Positions 10,721 through 21,598 of a DNA stretch of 64,000 nucleotides are shown here, piece after piece. Source of the stretch: Dipteris shenzhenensis. Lineage: Eukaryota > Polypodiophyta > Polypodiopsida > Gleicheniales. The DNA lies in assembly GCA_047967505.1 (NCBI GenBank), contig CM106538.1; one strand, 5' to 3'. Below the pieces are notes generated by a model. It made no database searches, was not told where the DNA came from, and saw only the letters and a program-made list of their open reading frames with translations. The translations under genes and the position numbers were made by a program. Numbering within the stretch: position 1 is the first letter of the stretch; each line of letters begins with the position of its first letter.

Positions 10721-12420
10721 TCATAAGCTTGGAGATGGTAATCATACAGCTTCGGGAAGCATTAGTGTCTCTCCCCATGACTACTTGCGGAGAGGCCCCC
10801 CTCCTCGTTCTTGCACTAGTATCCTCATTGCCTCATCGGTGGGTAATGTGTGTGGCATAGGTAGAGGTGCTGGGGATGGCACGGTTCCATAGTTGGGTGG
10901 TCCTTAGAGTGGGTTATAGTAGTTTGTCGGCCCAATAGGAACTACGTTTGCTAGTCGTGGCCTCGTAGGACTTGGAGCAACACGCGTGGTGGGCTCAGGT
11001 TAACTAGCCTCACTGGTATGGGCCTTGGCATCGGCATGTTTGTGTTAGGTACTGGCTTATATGGTGTAGCCATGGGGAAGGGAGTACCATTTGGAGCCCC
11101 TCCCCAAGTCGCATTCAAATTACAACAAGGGACCATTAAATGAGGCAAGGTGCTCTCCCCAAAGTTCATTTGATCAATACCCTGCCCGAAGGGACTTGGT
11201 GGCTAGAACCTGGGTACCCAAAGCTCATAAGTTCTCGTGAAGGAGATTTAACCCTTGTAGAACTGAACTTGTGGCCCTGAAGGGCAAGGCTCTTCAACTG
11301 AGGCTAGCAAGGGGCTGCTTTGAGCATTTCTCGATGCATACATTGGTCAAAAGTGATGTTGTTCTTTGGCCATTCGAGTCTGCCTGGCGAAGGGATTGAC
11401 TAGGTCAGGGTCAACAAAGCCAAACCTTCCCATAATATTGGAGAACGTCTCCCTTAGCCGTGCGGTTATAGTGGAGGGGGTGGGGGATTGGGGCCTAACC
11501 GAGCTAGATTTGGGAGCTATAGTGGCCCCCAGATTTGGGTCACTATAGCTCCCCGGATTTGAGGTTGAAACTCATTGAGCCTTCTGAACTTGAAGTGTCA
11601 CCCAGTGGTAGACCACCATGCACTGAGTAAGAGCTATGGAATGAGATTCTTGATGAGGCTGATACTAAGGTGGTCCCTTGGCGCTATCTCAAGTAGTTGG
11701 ATGCACTATCGCCGATTCCGGCTCAGCTTTAACGATTTCTTCAAGACCTCAATAGCATGTAGGTAGGTTAGGGTGGCCAGCAGGTTCAGCCTATGAATTT
11801 TTCAATCTCTCCCTCTTAGTCAGACTATTAACCAGACATGTGGGCCGGCTTAGTATCCCAGCATTCGATGGGATACTAACCCCTCATGCGTAGAGTAATT
11901 ATCTCGGCATGCACTATCTCAGCATGCGTGGAGTTATTATCTCGACATGCTAGAGTTGTTAACTCAACATCCACTATCTCGACATGCGTGGAGTTATATT
12001 TTGACCCCTATATTGGACAAGAGTTGGTCATTCATTATGTCAGCTATCAAAGATTATGTTAGGTGTCAGCTATCAGACCAAATCAGAATGTGTCAGATGT
12101 CAGCAGTCCTAACCCGACGAAGTCAACGCTATTTTGGTAAAGTCAAAGTTAACATGACAGAGTCAACAATATCGTGGCACGGTCAATGCTATCTCGATGG
12201 ATTTTAACTCGATGTATGCCGGGTTATTAACACGGCATGTGCACTACATTAGGATAACTCGATGCTTCTTCCTGGGAACACTCTGGCAAATTGATTTTAT
12301 TGGTTTCTCTAGGTTTCCTAGGCCTTTGTGCAGTGTTTGGAGTGTGTGAGGACTAGTTTCTTAGCTAAACTACCTACTAAACAACAAGAAGTGACCAAAA
12401 GGAATTAAAAAAAATAAAAA
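10721..12420. other. Gene-free stretch, probably decayed retrotransposon
   Basis: No supported gene. A proline-rich minus-strand ORF at 10951-11169 could be a gag scrap but has no diagnostic motif. The 11.8-12.3 kb part is LTR-like in texture but I found no partner copy in the window. Confidence 0.3.
11880..12260 (+). repeat. Degenerate short repeats (CTCGRCATGC type)
   Basis: Variants of CTCGACATGC followed by GTGGAGTTATTA recur at about 11901-11994 and fade into scattered GTCAAC and CTCGATG words up to 12260. Period is irregular, about 25-35 bp. Confidence 0.5.
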
Positions 12421-14010
12421 ACAAGCAAGTTTGGACCAAAATGGAAGGTTTCCTTCCCAAGATGGACTATTTGTCATTCCCAAGACCGTGAAACTTCAAC
12501 TCAATCATCACTTTTCAGATTTTTCCAATGAGATGGGACATGCTCCAAAGTTTAGTAATGATTCCAACAACTCTCTCCTAGATTTTGAGACCTCCAATGC
12601 ACAAATTACAACAACCCACTCAAAAACTTCCAAAAAATAGTTTGAGTTTTTTCTCTCTTCCTTATCACTCATTTTCCTTCACTTTTTTAGCTCTACTCCT
12701 ATACTAAACTCCACAAACAAGCTTCATGGCAATGGGAAATAACAGAATAAGCATGTGCAAGCAAAAGCATACCTCTATCTCCTCGATAGCCGGTGCCAAA
12801 AATGTGTAGTCTCCAGCGGTGACTCACATGTCGTGGGGATCTTTGGAGGAATGCCGAGGGAACTCTCCACCTCCTACTACCCTTGTGGGAGCAATGCAAG
12901 ACCATGCAGTCCATAGTGTCACGTCAATGGCTTTCGGAGTTGCAACAATGTGAATCCTCAAGAGGGAAGGGAGAGAGAGTGAGAGACAAAGAAAGGGAAG
13001 GGGAGAGGGAGAGGGAAAGGGAATGCTTGGAGAGAGAAGGGGGAAGGGGGTGAGAGGTAAGAGCATGAGACACATAGACAACACCACTTGAGAAGAAGGA
13101 AGCCTTCTATTCCTCAAACTTGTACATTTACAACTGAAGACCAAAAGTCAACTTTCTAGCTTTTATACATACTAGCACCATTTCAAGGGAGGACCAACCC
13201 TACTCCTCACCACTCTTTCTATTTCTTGTGTTACAACCACTTGGCCATGCCAAGGCAAGAATCCATTCCTATTCTATCCTTTCTTCTTCTCTTGCTCTTG
13301 GGGTGTAACAATTATATTTCATGTGTAGTGGCATATAATTTCCCTAATCCCATGTGGCAATGCTAGACTAACCATTCATTCTCGATTAGTGCCATACCCA
13401 AACTGTTGATACTTGTACATCATAATGATATAGGGGTTAGCCTTAGAAACATATCTGCTGAAGGTATTCTTACAGCTTTGGGTTCTCAAACAATTGCTTG
13501 CCAAGAGGCTTGGATAAATCTCTAATACATTTTCAGTATTATGCAATGTCCCAAACTTGTGCCTTCTCTAAAGCTTATTTGCTTCTTTCTTGCAGAAGTC
13601 TCTATGTAAGCGTGTTAGTAGATCAACAATCATAATATAACGTTGTGGGCTTGTTCTCAATGCAAGTCTTTTTAGCCATATGGCCTCTACTTACATTTTT
13701 GGTACAATGATTTGTAAATAGCTTTTATAGTATAGAATACAATTTTAACTTGCTTCTTTGAGATTCTTGAGTTCATCTTCTATAATATAGATTCTCATGG
13801 ATAGATTCATAATGTTATCTCCAACAAAATATTCTTTTTTCCCTTCCAATGTGAGGTCTTACTATACCAAGAAAATCTTACAAGGCTACTTACAAGACGA
13901 TAAAGAATTGATTAACCCACGATTTGCTAAGTTTTGTTTCACGATTACCTTTGCATAATTGGCAAAGTGAAGTGTAAAAGCATTTTGTAATGTGACATTA
14001 ATCTTCAGAT
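12421..14010. other. Gene-free stretch
   Basis: No supported gene. Contains a small ORF of 69 codons at 12431-12640 (starting ATGGACCAAAATGG-like by GTG/ATG choice, no motif), a purine-rich tract at 12959-13060, then AT-rich sequence. Confidence 0.4.
12959..13060 (+). repeat. Purine-rich (GA/GGGA) low-complexity tract
   Basis: About 100 bp almost entirely A and G, with GAGAGGGAGAGGGAAAGG-type runs. Confidence 0.75.
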
Positions 14011-14400
14011 TTCATTACATGAATGAAACGTTGCAATTACCCTAGCCTTATGTTTATGAAGTGACGTATCTCTTATACTTCACTCTGTATTTCTTATACA
14101 TCAATTGGCGTATTCCTTATATTAGGGATTTCATTACATAAATGAAATCCCTAGTCTTCCGTTGTGCAACTACTAGGCTAGCCTTATGTTTATCAAGTGA
14201 TGTATTTCTTATACTTCACTCTATATTTCTTATAAATCAATTGACGTATTTCTTATACTAGGGATTTTATTACATGAATGAGATCACTAGTCTTTTGTTG
14301 CAACTACCCTAGCCTTATGTTTATCAAGTGACGTATTTCTTACTTCACTGTGTAAAAACATGTAAATCCAATTGACTTCTTAATTAGGGGAAGTTTGCAT
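14011..14400 (+). repeat. Three tandem copies of a ~130-bp AT-rich unit
   Basis: The block GCCTTATGTTTATCAAGTGA recurs at 14045, 14181 and 14311 (periods 136 and 130), each time followed by GTATTTCTTATACTTCACT-like and CAATTGACGTATT-like sequence. Each unit opens with a short palindrome, TTCATTACATGAATGAA or a close variant. The third copy is cut short. Confidence 0.85.
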
Positions 14401-14729
14401 GGTTCCCAAGCTTAGTTGAAGTTAGTTCTCCTTCGGCCCATCCGATTTTTGCACTTCTTGTTGCCTATCGTTTTGTGCATAGAGTTCACTAAATTAAAGC
14501 ATGTTTTTGAAAAAGTACACCCCAGCTTTGACATTCCATAATACAACAAGGGAGCACACGTGCACAAAAGCACTGGCTCTAGTTCATGAGGTATGAGGTT
14601 ATTGTACACTTCCATGGTAAAATTTGGCAAGGAGCCAACCTGCTCTGAGACCACTGTTGCAAAAATAGAGATTAACCACATCTACAAATTTTTAACTAAT
14701 CAAGGACTTTTAGTGAAATTTAGCAATTA
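14401..14729. other. Gene-free stretch
   Basis: No supported gene or repeat. A minus-strand ORF at 14412-14681 (89 codons) has no recognisable motif. Confidence 0.35.
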
Positions 14730-15000
14730 TAATCAAATCTTTACAGTCCTTTATCAGAATTAACATCATAACCAGTTTCTTATAATCAGCATCATCATTA
14801 ATTTCTTGTAATCAGGTTCCCATAATTCGCTTCATAATCAACACCATAATTAGCATCATAATTAGCACCATAATCAACTTCTCATAATCAGCATCACGAT
14901 CAACTTCTCAAAATTAGCAGCATAATCTGCTTATCATAATAAGCACCATAATCAGGCTTTCATAATCAGTCTCTTGTAATTAGCATTGTAATCAACATGA
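14730..15000 (+). repeat. Degenerate ATAATCAGCA repeat array
   Basis: About twenty variants of CATAATCAGCA/CATAATCAACTTCT with a period near 15 bp and much drift. Confidence 0.7.
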
Positions 15001-15260
15001 TATTTCAGATGAGAATTCGCTTACCAATAGATAGAGCTTTTCCAGCTGGATATTTCAGATGAGAGTTTGCTTTTCCAATAGATGTAGAATTTGCTTTTCT
15101 AGTAGATGTAGAATTTGCTTTTCCAATAGATATAGAGCTTTTCTTGTTGATATAGAGCTTTGTTTTTCCAGTGGATATAGAACTTGCTTTCCCAGATTTG
15201 CATTTCCAATATAGCTTTTCCAGCAGATATTGCAGTAAATAGCTTTTTTTTGGTTTTTCT
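15001..15260 (+). repeat. Degenerate ~24-30 bp repeat array
   Basis: Variants of TTGCTTTTCCAATAGATGTAGA recur about eight times, with TTTCAGATGAGA interspersed. It directly follows the ATAATCAGCA array. Confidence 0.7.
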
Positions 15261-15278
15261 AGTAGGTAGCTTTAGATG

Positions 15279-15322
15279 AGCTATGCCAGGAGGGGGGGAA
15301 AATAGCCCCCTCTGGCATAGCT
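15279..15322. other. Strong inverted repeat (hairpin)
   Basis: Left arm AGCTATGCCAGGAGGGGG pairs with right arm GCCCCCTCTGGCATAGCT, with one bulged G and a loop of about 8 bases. The stem is about 17 bp and GC-rich in an AT-rich setting. Function unknown. Confidence 0.7.
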
Positions 15323-16823
15323 TGCCTGCAAGTTATAGAGAGAGAGATGGACAATTGATTGTTCAAAGGCCCTGCTTCAGATCCAGCGTGTCCAAAACCG
15401 CATCCACGATTATTCTCTCTCCCTTCTAAGGATCTAGAGCCTTGTTGCAATTGTTTAAGTGCCACGATGTAGGCTTCATCGTCCCAGTTATGTCCTCTGT
15501 CATTTTGCAGAATTTCCTCACTTTCAAATGTCTATTGTGGATCCAACTATGTGAATATCATGTGAGTTCAACATAAGGGAATATTTAATTTCATTTGTTC
15601 TCACATTTTCTCACGAGGAAGGGTGCCAAAAAAGGTATTAAAAATTTACAGATTTAATAGGAAAAGGGTAGCATTTTATTAATGAAAAATTCACAGATAA
15701 GGGGTTTTATAAATAAACATTGAACACATGCAATATATAGGATTTATACATAGTGGCCCCCCTTGATAATCGAAATGACTAGAGAATGAGAATATAGCTT
15801 ACCATGATAAAAATGGCGTCTGCAGCTGGTATGCTCTTGAACATGTCCCTGCCAACATGCTCGACGCCTGTAGATGATTGAACGCTATAAAATGTTGTGA
15901 TCACTGAGTAGATGAAAACGTCCATGCTAAAGGGTTGACTTGTAAGAGCAAAGGCAATGAAATGAAGCCCTTAAATATATTAACTTAAGCAAAAACTTTT
16001 TCCCCATAGTCCCTCCACTACTATGGACAGAACAGCTGTTATCCTGAACACATGGACGGTGATACTATCAAATAAGTTTTGGTATACAGTAGAATTTTTG
16101 ACCCCTGTAAGCGCTTCAAACTGAATGCAACCTTCATCAAATCTACCGGAATCAAACGCCCAATTCGGCAAACACTATGAACTGTGCAGATAGCTACCTT
16201 TTGGATATCAGGCTTGGACACAAACGTGTGCGAAACGTTATCCATGCTGTCATTGACAGAGAACCTTGATTATGGAAGCAGTCACGGCCTCCGCTTGCTC
16301 TGGCATCAATCCAAGACCCAAAAATATGCCATATCCTACCAAAGCCAAGGTATCAACGAACATAACTTTCTTGCTCCCCTTCGAATACGAGCTGCAAAAT
16401 GCGTCGCAGGTACGTTCTCCTAACAGGAAGAGGCATGCAGCGTCGAGTTCCAGGGGAAGGTTCCAACTCTGCGATCAAAGATGTGAGCGAGATGCAAGGA
16501 AACAATCTGTCTCGTACCACGTGCTTCGCAGCATTGTCTCTATATTGCTTGTGGAATGCCATCAAATTGAGCAATCCGTTGCACAGACAGAGATTAAATA
16601 GATAAAATCATGTGTAAAGATTAGAGGAAAGAGAAAAATGGGCGACACCTGCCATGTCTTGCAAGGTTCACAACTAACATATCAGTCCTAAAAGATGCAT
16701 GCCTAGCTTTCTACTTTATCTCATCGAGGTTCACAACAAAAATCTAATTACTATACGAGCCCTAAAAGATGGGCGCGTAGCTTTCTACTTCATCTCGCTT
16801 TTATCAAAACAGGAATGCATCTG
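15323..16823. other. Gene-free stretch downstream of the PPR gene
   Basis: This is the 3' side of the minus-strand PPR gene and should hold its 3' UTR and poly(A) site near the PPR stop. ORFs on both strands (for example 16266-16601 plus, 15980-16171 minus) have no recognisable motif. Confidence 0.35.
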
Positions 16824-19800
16824 TCATTGTAAGTCACAAAAATCTGTACTTGTAACCTTTTGTAATTCAAAGTTAAATACAGCCTCATTGGCAGAATGCA
16901 AACTATTAAAGAATTCAACATTTGCTAATACTTGGATATCCTGAAGTGCATTAACATCCCTATAAGCTATGATGACTTCTTCAGAATGTATGCTTAAGAC
17001 ATCATCCTTGTTCTCATCCAAAAGTAGCCCCCAGACTAGCTCCAATTTAGGCATGTGCCCTTCTTCTTTTATCACCCTGCTTAAGGTATCTAGCTTAGCA
17101 TACACTTGAATACTTTGTGGGTGACCTTTGCCGGCCACAATAAATTCATGGACCTTATCATTAGCCTCAATCCAGGCTCTCCCAAGCTTCTTTTGTATGC
17201 CTGCACATTTTCTCAGCTCTTGTACTTTATCAGCATCCCCCCACATGCAAGCATCTGCATAGATGTTTGACATAAGCACGTAGCCAGAAGCATCATCAGC
17301 ATTCAAGCCCATGATTCGACTGAGGCATTGTCTTCCAAGGCCCACACTGCCATAAGTTCTGCAACAAGTGAGCAAACACCTCCATCCAATTATATCTGTG
17401 AAAAATGGCATTGTTTGAAGCAAGTCATCAGCCTCATTCAAGCATCCTGTACGGGCAAGAATATCAACCATACAGTTACAGTGTTTGACAGTAGGAATGA
17501 TGCCATGTTCTTCCCACATCAATTTCAAATATTGACAGCCTTCCTCCACCAAGCCTGCATGACTGCAAGCAGCAAGAATACTTGTGAAAATCACCTCATT
17601 GGGCTTCAATCCTTGCAGTTGCATGCCCTTGAGAAATTGATCAGCTAGCTCGCAGCTGCCAACCAAGACATACCCTGCAATCATTGCACCCCATGATACA
17701 ATGTTTGGACTCTGCAATTGCAAAAACACTTTATGTGCCTCCTCCAAGCTCCCACATTTTGCATACATGTCAACCAGGGTGTTCCCAATAACCGGCTCTA
17801 ATTTAAGTCCATTTCTAATGATTTTGTCATGTATCAGCCTGCCCTGGCCAACAGATCCTATACAACCACAAGCCTTCAGGATGGACAAAAAAATGACTTT
17901 GTCGGGCTCTACGCCCTCCTCCTGCATTTTTAAAAATAGTTCAATTGCAGAAAGAACATGCCCATGCCAAGCATTACCTGCAATTATAGCACGCCACGAC
18001 ACGGCATTTCTATGTGGCAACTCGTCAAACACCTTGAGCGCCTCCTCTAAGCTCCCATACTTTGCATATATGTTGGCAAGGGTGCTTCCAATAATGGCAC
18101 CTGATTCAAGTCCACTTTTCATGATCAACTCATGTGTCAACCTGCCCTGCTGTATGCCTCCTATATTGCCACAAGCTTTCAACATACACAAAAATATGAC
18201 TTCATTAGGTACTATGCCCTCCTGTTGCATTTTCTCAAACAATTGAAGAGCATGAAGATCATTCCCATGTTGAGACTGTCCTCCAATCATCGCGCCCCAT
18301 GACACCACGTCTCTATTAGGAATTGTGTCAAAAACAATGCATGCCTCATCTAGGTTCTCACACTTGGCATACATGTCAACAAGGGTGTTTGCAACCATCA
18401 AATCTAGTTCAAGTCCTTTCTTAGTTAGCTGCTCATGAATTAGCCTGCCCTGGTATAACTCTCCTATGTTGCCACACGCTTTCAAAGAGCACAAAAAGAT
18501 GAGCTTGCTTGGTGTTGTCCCCTCTTGTCGCATTTTCTGGAGAAGTCTTAGAACAGAATGATTATATCCATGCTGTGCATATCCTGCAATCATTGCTCCC
18601 CAAGAGACAACATCTCGGTCTAGTAATTCATCAAATACTTTGTGCCCTTCATCTACACTTCCACATTTGGCATACATGTCAACAAGAGAATTAGCGACAT
18701 CCGAAATAGTTTGGAGTCCACTTCGTAATATTTGGTCATGTATTAGCCTGCCCTGCCCTATGGCTTTCAGTGTACCACATGCCTTCAACATGGACAAAAA
18801 AATGCCTTTGTCAGGCTTTACCCCCTTGTCTTGCATTGTTTTGAAAAGTTTAAAAGCAGAAAGACCATGCCCATGCTCGGCATATCCTGCCATCATTGCA
18901 CCCCAAGACACCACATCTCTACAAGTCAAGCCTTCAAATATTTTGCATGCCTCCTCAAGGCTCCCACAGTTGGCATACATGTCAAGAAGGCTATTTGAAA
19001 TGACCATAGATGATTCAATTCCACTTTTAATTATCTGATAATGTATTATCCTTCCTCGACACATTTCCCCTAAGCAGCCGCATGCTTTCAAAATACATGA
19101 AAAAATATGCTGGTTTGGTTTGATGCCTTCCTGCTGCATTTTCTCAAAAAGTTCAAAGGCATAAGTATGTTGAGCATATCCTGCAATCATTGTACCCCAG
19201 GCCACCACATCCCGATTCTGTAATCTGTTGAACACACTGTGCGCCTCTTTGAGGCTGCCACATTTTGCATACATGTCCACAATGCTGCTCCCAATAACTG
19301 TATCTGCTTCAAGCACAGTCCTATTGAATTGATTATGTATTAGCCTGCCCTGTTCTATAGCCCCTATACTGCCACATGCTTTCAAAGTGCACAAATATAT
19401 AACTCTATTTGGTTGTATGCCCTCTTTTTGCAGTTTGTCAAAAAGTTCAAGAGCTGAATGACCATGCCCATGCTGCACATATGCTTGAATCATTGCACCG
19501 AATGACACAACATTGCGATTTAGCAGTTTGTTGAACACATTAAGCGCCTCTTGTAAGCTCCCGCATTTGGCATACATGCAGATAAGAGTGCTCCCGATAA
19601 CTACATCAGATTCTACCTTATCTCTGATTATCTTGTCATGTATCAACCTTCCCTGCCATAAAGCTCCAAGGTTCCCGCATACAGTTAAGGTTCCTGATAA
19701 TATAACCTTGTTTGGCTCAGACCCTTTCTCCTGCATTATGTGATACAATTCCAAGGCCCTGTCACTTTCTCCAAGCCTAGCATGGGCCGAAATAATTGCA

Positions 19801-20408
19801 TCCCATGTGTACACACTTGGATTTAAAACCTTACAAAATGTTTGGTTCGCTTCCAGCAAGCTTCCACAAACTGCAAACTGGCGGATAAGGTGGTCAACCA
19901 GACATGCAGATAAATCACATCCAGCGTTGATCATCACAGCATGCACCCGCCTGCTTGCTGTCAGGTCTTTTTTTCCAGTGCAACCCTGGAGAAGGGAGAA
20001 AACGATGTCCATAGTTATAGGAGTCCCACGTTGCTCCATCAGGTCCACAGCATGAAGGGCCTCGTCCAGCCGCCCCTCCTTACACAGCTCACTAAACATG
20101 CACCCAACGACAATATAAAGGTAATTCAAGCGAGATACCTTTGCAAAATTAGATATTTTGAAAAACGCATGAGAAATTTCACTAGCCTTTACATTACGAA
20201 CAACAAACTCCATGTCAATTCTTCGATACCTGACAGAAATCCCCTCGAAAACTCCAAGGTTCATGCTCGAATTCTCACAAGATTGCGCTTTAGGTTGGCT
20301 CGGGGTCCCCATGTATGCCTGTACTTTGAAGAACGTGAACGATTTCTCAGTCCGTGTTCCCTTATTTGTTTGTCTGAGCAGCGAAGTTGAGCATTTCTGT
20401 TGACCCAT
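16824..20408 (-). CDS. PLS-class pentatricopeptide repeat protein with E, E+ and degenerate DYW regions
   Basis: An uninterrupted 1,194-residue ORF, start ATG at 20408. PPR proteins bind organelle RNA one base per repeat; PLS/DYW members direct C-to-U (or U-to-C) editing in mitochondria or plastids. After a loose N-terminal repeat block (LDEALHAVDLMEQRG) there are eight P-L-S triplets of about 100 residues, each with AKCGSLEEA, RDVVSWGAMIAGYAQHG, PN..IFLC.LKACG and QGRLIHDQI wording. The third is about three residues short. An E region follows (CNCMVDILARTGCLNEADDL ... GWRCLLTCCRTYGSV), then E+ (KKLGRAWIEANDKVHEFIVAG) and a PG-box-like GHMPK. The DYW cytidine-deaminase region keeps HSEE (residues 1141-1144) but the zinc CxxCH site reads FNSLH and the C-terminal DYW is missing. 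Editing activity in cis is therefore doubtful. The N terminus does not look like a classical transit peptide; see the candidate upstream exon. Confidence 0.93.
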   Translation of the reverse strand: MGQQKCSTSLLRQTNKGTRTEKSFTFFKVQAYMGTPSQPKAQSCENSSMNLGVFEGISVRYRRIDMEFVVRNVKASEISHAFFKISNFAKVSRLNYLYIVVGCMFSELCKEGRLDEALHAVDLMEQRGTPITMDIVFSLLQGCTGKKDLTASRRVHAVMINAGCDLSACLVDHLIRQFAVCGSLLEANQTFCKVLNPSVYTWDAIISAHARLGESDRALELYHIMQEKGSEPNKVILSGTLTVCGNLGALWQGRLIHDKIIRDKVESDVVIGSTLICMYAKCGSLQEALNVFNKLLNRNVVSFGAMIQAYVQHGHGHSALELFDKLQKEGIQPNRVIYLCTLKACGSIGAIEQGRLIHNQFNRTVLEADTVIGSSIVDMYAKCGSLKEAHSVFNRLQNRDVVAWGTMIAGYAQHTYAFELFEKMQQEGIKPNQHIFSCILKACGCLGEMCRGRIIHYQIIKSGIESSMVISNSLLDMYANCGSLEEACKIFEGLTCRDVVSWGAMMAGYAEHGHGLSAFKLFKTMQDKGVKPDKGIFLSMLKACGTLKAIGQGRLIHDQILRSGLQTISDVANSLVDMYAKCGSVDEGHKVFDELLDRDVVSWGAMIAGYAQHGYNHSVLRLLQKMRQEGTTPSKLIFLCSLKACGNIGELYQGRLIHEQLTKKGLELDLMVANTLVDMYAKCENLDEACIVFDTIPNRDVVSWGAMIGGQSQHGNDLHALQLFEKMQQEGIVPNEVIFLCMLKACGNIGGIQQGRLTHELIMKSGLESGAIIGSTLANIYAKYGSLEEALKVFDELPHRNAVSWRAIIAGNAWHGHVLSAIELFLKMQEEGVEPDKVIFLSILKACGCIGSVGQGRLIHDKIIRNGLKLEPVIGNTLVDMYAKCGSLEEAHKVFLQLQSPNIVSWGAMIAGYVLVGSCELADQFLKGMQLQGLKPNEVIFTSILAACSHAGLVEEGCQYLKLMWEEHGIIPTVKHCNCMVDILARTGCLNEADDLLQTMPFFTDIIGWRCLLTCCRTYGSVGLGRQCLSRIMGLNADDASGYVLMSNIYADACMWGDADKVQELRKCAGIQKKLGRAWIEANDKVHEFIVAGKGHPQSIQVYAKLDTLSRVIKEEGHMPKLELVWGLLLDENKDDVLSIHSEEVIIAYRDVNALQDIQVLANVEFFNSLHSANEAVFNFELQKVTSTDFCDLQ

Positions 20409-20500
20409 AAGGGCAAAAGCTGAATGGTGACAAAAACAACAAACAGCATGCGGGCAAAGCGCAATTGGGCACGAAAAGGATCAGAGAGAGGCACACTCAC
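20397..20500 (-). other. Candidate 104-bp intron at the 5' end of the PPR gene
   Basis: On the minus strand AATGCC is followed by GTGAGT (donor at 20500). A T-rich stretch leads to GGGTCAACAG (acceptor ending at 20397). Removing it joins an upstream ATG frame (20596) exactly into the PPR frame at residue 5. Inference only; the unspliced ATG at 20408 lies inside this intron. Confidence 0.4.
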
Positions 20501-20596
20501 GGCATTTGACTTTCTGCCCAAGCATTGATAACAACAAACAAAATTCCTTCGTAGGAGCAATTGATTCTTGGTAGCTGCTGCGGCTGCCGGTCCCAT
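20501..20596 (-). CDS. Candidate first exon of the PPR gene (targeting peptide)
   Basis: 32 codons from ATG at 20596, starting MGPAAAAATKNQLLLRRNF. It has many Ala, Leu and Arg and no acidic residue, as expected of a mitochondrial or plastid targeting peptide. Joined through the GTGAGT donor at 20500 it would give a product of about 1,222 residues. Upstream the frame stays open but has no further ATG as far as 20770. Confidence 0.4.
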
Positions 20597-20599
20597 TCG

Positions 20600-21598
20600 A
20601 GAAAAAGCAAGACAAGAAGAGAAGGAAAGGAGCTCAGAAGCCTGAGCGGATGAGAAGCACGATGCAATGGGAGAGTCATTGCCAAGAGAAAGGATGAAGG
20701 GCTGCAGGAAGAGGACTCTTGTGAAGATGGAAGAGATGGAAGACAAGGCTTCAAGGTATTGCAATACCAATCTTCAAATAACGAGCCTTTCAATGAAGTT
20801 TGATGATACTTGTGTAGTTTTTCACCATTTCGAGTTTTTCAAGAATGAGCCTATGAGTGGAGTTGGTGCAATTTGATGATAGTTGTCTAGCATTGCTAGA
20901 AAAAAACCTCCCTTTATAGTGTATTTTGCACTGGTAAAAACTGGATCAAAACCGGCTTAAGTTGTGCCAAGCAGGTTATGTGTAAGGGCAAAATTTTATG
21001 GCAAAATGTATTTTTTCACCTTAAAAATCTAGGCTATAATTAAAGGTTTCTTTAAAATACGCGTTAGCTTTAAAAATTAATCATATATATATATATATAA
21101 TATAATATAATATAGATAGTATTTAAAGTAATATAACAGTAAATAGAAGATTGATTTATAGCCGTAGATCTAATTTAGTGGTAGCCGTAGATCAACCCGT
21201 TACCTATCTTTATCTTAGGGTTAACAAGAACTTTCTTGATGTTTTCATTGCTCCAAGACTCTGATAGGTCGTGACGTTTCTTGAAGTTTGCATTGTTAAA
21301 ACTTCAGCAGCAAACTCATACTCGTACTCCAGACTCCATTCTATACAGTTCACACTACATAGTACAAAGTTCTACAATAATACAACCTCAACTAGCAAGC
21401 TTGATTCGCGAATCCGATGGACTCCAACTTCCAAGCATCGACTGTCCACAGTCTAAACTCCAGGTACTTTCAAGTTTTAATTGTAAAGCTTTGCCATTCA
21501 ATGCCTCATTTGTGATTCTGTAAGCTAGTTGCTAGTTGCTTGTCCCTTGCTCAATGCTGATTCCGCCCAAGTTCCAACTTCCAAGTCCCAACCAGCCT
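20600..21598. other. Gene-free stretch upstream of the PPR gene
   Basis: Expected to contain the PPR promoter and 5' UTR on the minus strand. No clear core promoter elements seen. A TA microsatellite lies at 21083-21115. ORFs here are short and show no motif. Confidence 0.35.
21083..21115. repeat. (TA)n / (TAATA)n microsatellite
   Basis: Continuous TA repeats passing into AATAT repeats. Confidence 0.85.

Noticed and set aside
17328-20390. Plus-strand ORFs of 106-181 codons within the PPR region
   Set aside because: Antisense shadows of the repeated PPR sequence; the minus frame carries all recognisable motifs.
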